Assembly (NCBI GenBank): GCA_031255615.1
Contig: JAIRSD010000119.1
Coordinates: 1 to 14,515, forward strand
Source: Treponema sp.
Lineage (GTDB): Bacteria > Spirochaetota > Spirochaetia > Treponematales > Breznakiellaceae
DNA length: 14,515 bases
Direction of reading: 5' to 3'
Numbering within the stretch: the stretch's first letter is position 1; every line of letters begins with the position of its first letter. A model generated the notes under the pieces. That model saw nothing but the letters and a program-made list of their open reading frames with translations, did not search any database and was not told where the DNA came from. This document shows, piece by piece, positions 14,125 through 14,515 of the stretch. A program made the position numbers and the translations under genes.

Positions 14125-14395
14125 GCCCAGCCATGGCATCCCTGCCGTGGCTGGGCCTGGGTTTTTTGCGAAACAAAAAACCCAGGAAACTATTTAAGCC
14201 GGCAGAATGCCGCAGCATCCTGCCGGCTCGACGGAGTTTCGCAGAGCGAAACTCCGCGAAAAACCAAAACGCTGTGCGTTTTGGTTCGGCATCCCTGCCG
14301 TTTTACGCTTTTGGAGTTTTCCGCGCTCCGCGCCAAAAACTCCGGAGAATTTCCCCCGCGGGCGCGGAGTTTCGCGCTCCGTCGCGAAACTCCGC
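14125..14395 (+). repeat. Head-to-tail palindrome array continuing copy B
   Basis: Seven hairpins follow one another with almost no spacer: 14125-14156 (14-bp stem, one G-T type mismatch), 14156-14186 (12-13 bp), 14198-14227 (13 bp, one mismatch), 14232-14256 (11 bp perfect, loop AGA), 14262-14286 (11 bp perfect, loop TGT), 14313-14343 (imperfect) and 14364-14395 (13 bp perfect, 6-nt loop). Three stems belong to one sequence class starting GGAGTTT, which also occurs twice in copy C. Several spacers (CGAAAAACC, GGTTCGGCATCC) are shared with copy C. No gene is supported here; apparent open frames are by-products of the repeats. Confidence 0.75.
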
Positions 14396-14475
14396 CAAAC
14401 CCGGAACGCGCACGAAAGGCGGAGACAGGCGGATGTTGAACAATCCCTGCACTGTGATTTAAAGCGGCTGTTAGA

Positions 14476-14515
14476 GTTGTTCAGAAACTTCAGTTTCTGA
14501 ACAACGACCGCCTAA
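14476..14515 (-). repeat. TTGTTCA double-hairpin element, copy 3 (cut by the window edge)
   Basis: Hairpin B is present as a perfect 14-bp inverted repeat (arms 14476-14489 and 14492-14505), followed by GACCGCCTAA, which matches AACCGCTTAA after hairpin B of copy 2. The orientation is that of copy 2, so hairpin A would be expected just beyond the window. The flanks AAGCGGCTGT and GACCGCCT also partly pair, extending the stem. Confidence 0.75.

Noticed and set aside
10078..14400. Complete insertion sequence or composite transposon around the AraC genes
   Set aside because: There is no transposase frame and no target duplication seen at the outer boundaries. Only the inverted repeats are present, so mobility is left as a hypothesis.
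13965..14462. Several overlapping plus-strand open frames of 70-165 codons after the second AraC-type gene
   Set aside because: Three frames are open at once across the hairpin array, none has a good ribosome site or recognisable domain, and the DNA is accounted for by copy B and its tail.

Overview
This GC-rich window most likely comes from a spirochaete of the Treponema group, probably a host-gut lineage. The support is indirect: a divergent FliG-type flagellar switch protein, a full-length M16C presequence-protease-like peptidase, tandem giant MalT/LuxR-type regulators, and intergenic DNA packed with palindromic repeats. There is no rRNA or tRNA, so the taxonomic call is an inference.

Layout. 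Positions 1-300 hold the possible 3' end of an upstream gene, then a modular palindromic repeat (copy A) containing a bidirectional terminator-like hairpin. On the minus strand, 4362 to 299 is a two-gene operon: a divergent fliG paralogue followed, with an ATGA overlap, by an M16C metallopeptidase. A short divergent intergenic region (4363-4436) carries a good sigma70-type promoter and a palindrome overlapping its -35 box. On the plus strand, 4437-9670 encodes two paralogous STAND ATPase regulators (MalT architecture, LuxR-type C-terminal helix-turn-helix) coupled by a TAATG junction. A 1.08-kb gap (9671-10746) follows. It holds a large palindrome-rich element (copy C), two fragments resembling the 3' end of the upstream LuxR gene, and a double-hairpin element. 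Then come two paralogous PocR-AraC regulators (10747-12216 and 12568-13926), separated by an inverted copy of the double-hairpin element. The window closes with a palindrome-rich element (copy B), which is an inverted counterpart of copy C, and the start of a third double-hairpin element.

How it fits together. The plus-strand half is a regulator-only island: four large one-component regulators from two families, with no enzyme or transporter beside them. The LuxR pair and the AraC pair each look like a local duplication, and the LuxR 3'-end fragments suggest the array was once longer. Both PocR domains keep a Cys-x2-Cys, Cys-x3-His, Cys pattern suggesting a bound metal, Fe-S cluster or redox-sensitive ligand site.

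The most unusual material is the intergenic DNA. Fixed scaffold boxes are interrupted at the same position by palindromes whose sequence differs between copies but whose pairing is kept. In one case the palindrome is flanked by a 6-bp direct repeat, as expected for insertion of a mobile palindrome. A second family, ending in TTGTTCA/TGAACAA hairpins, is inverted around the first AraC gene.
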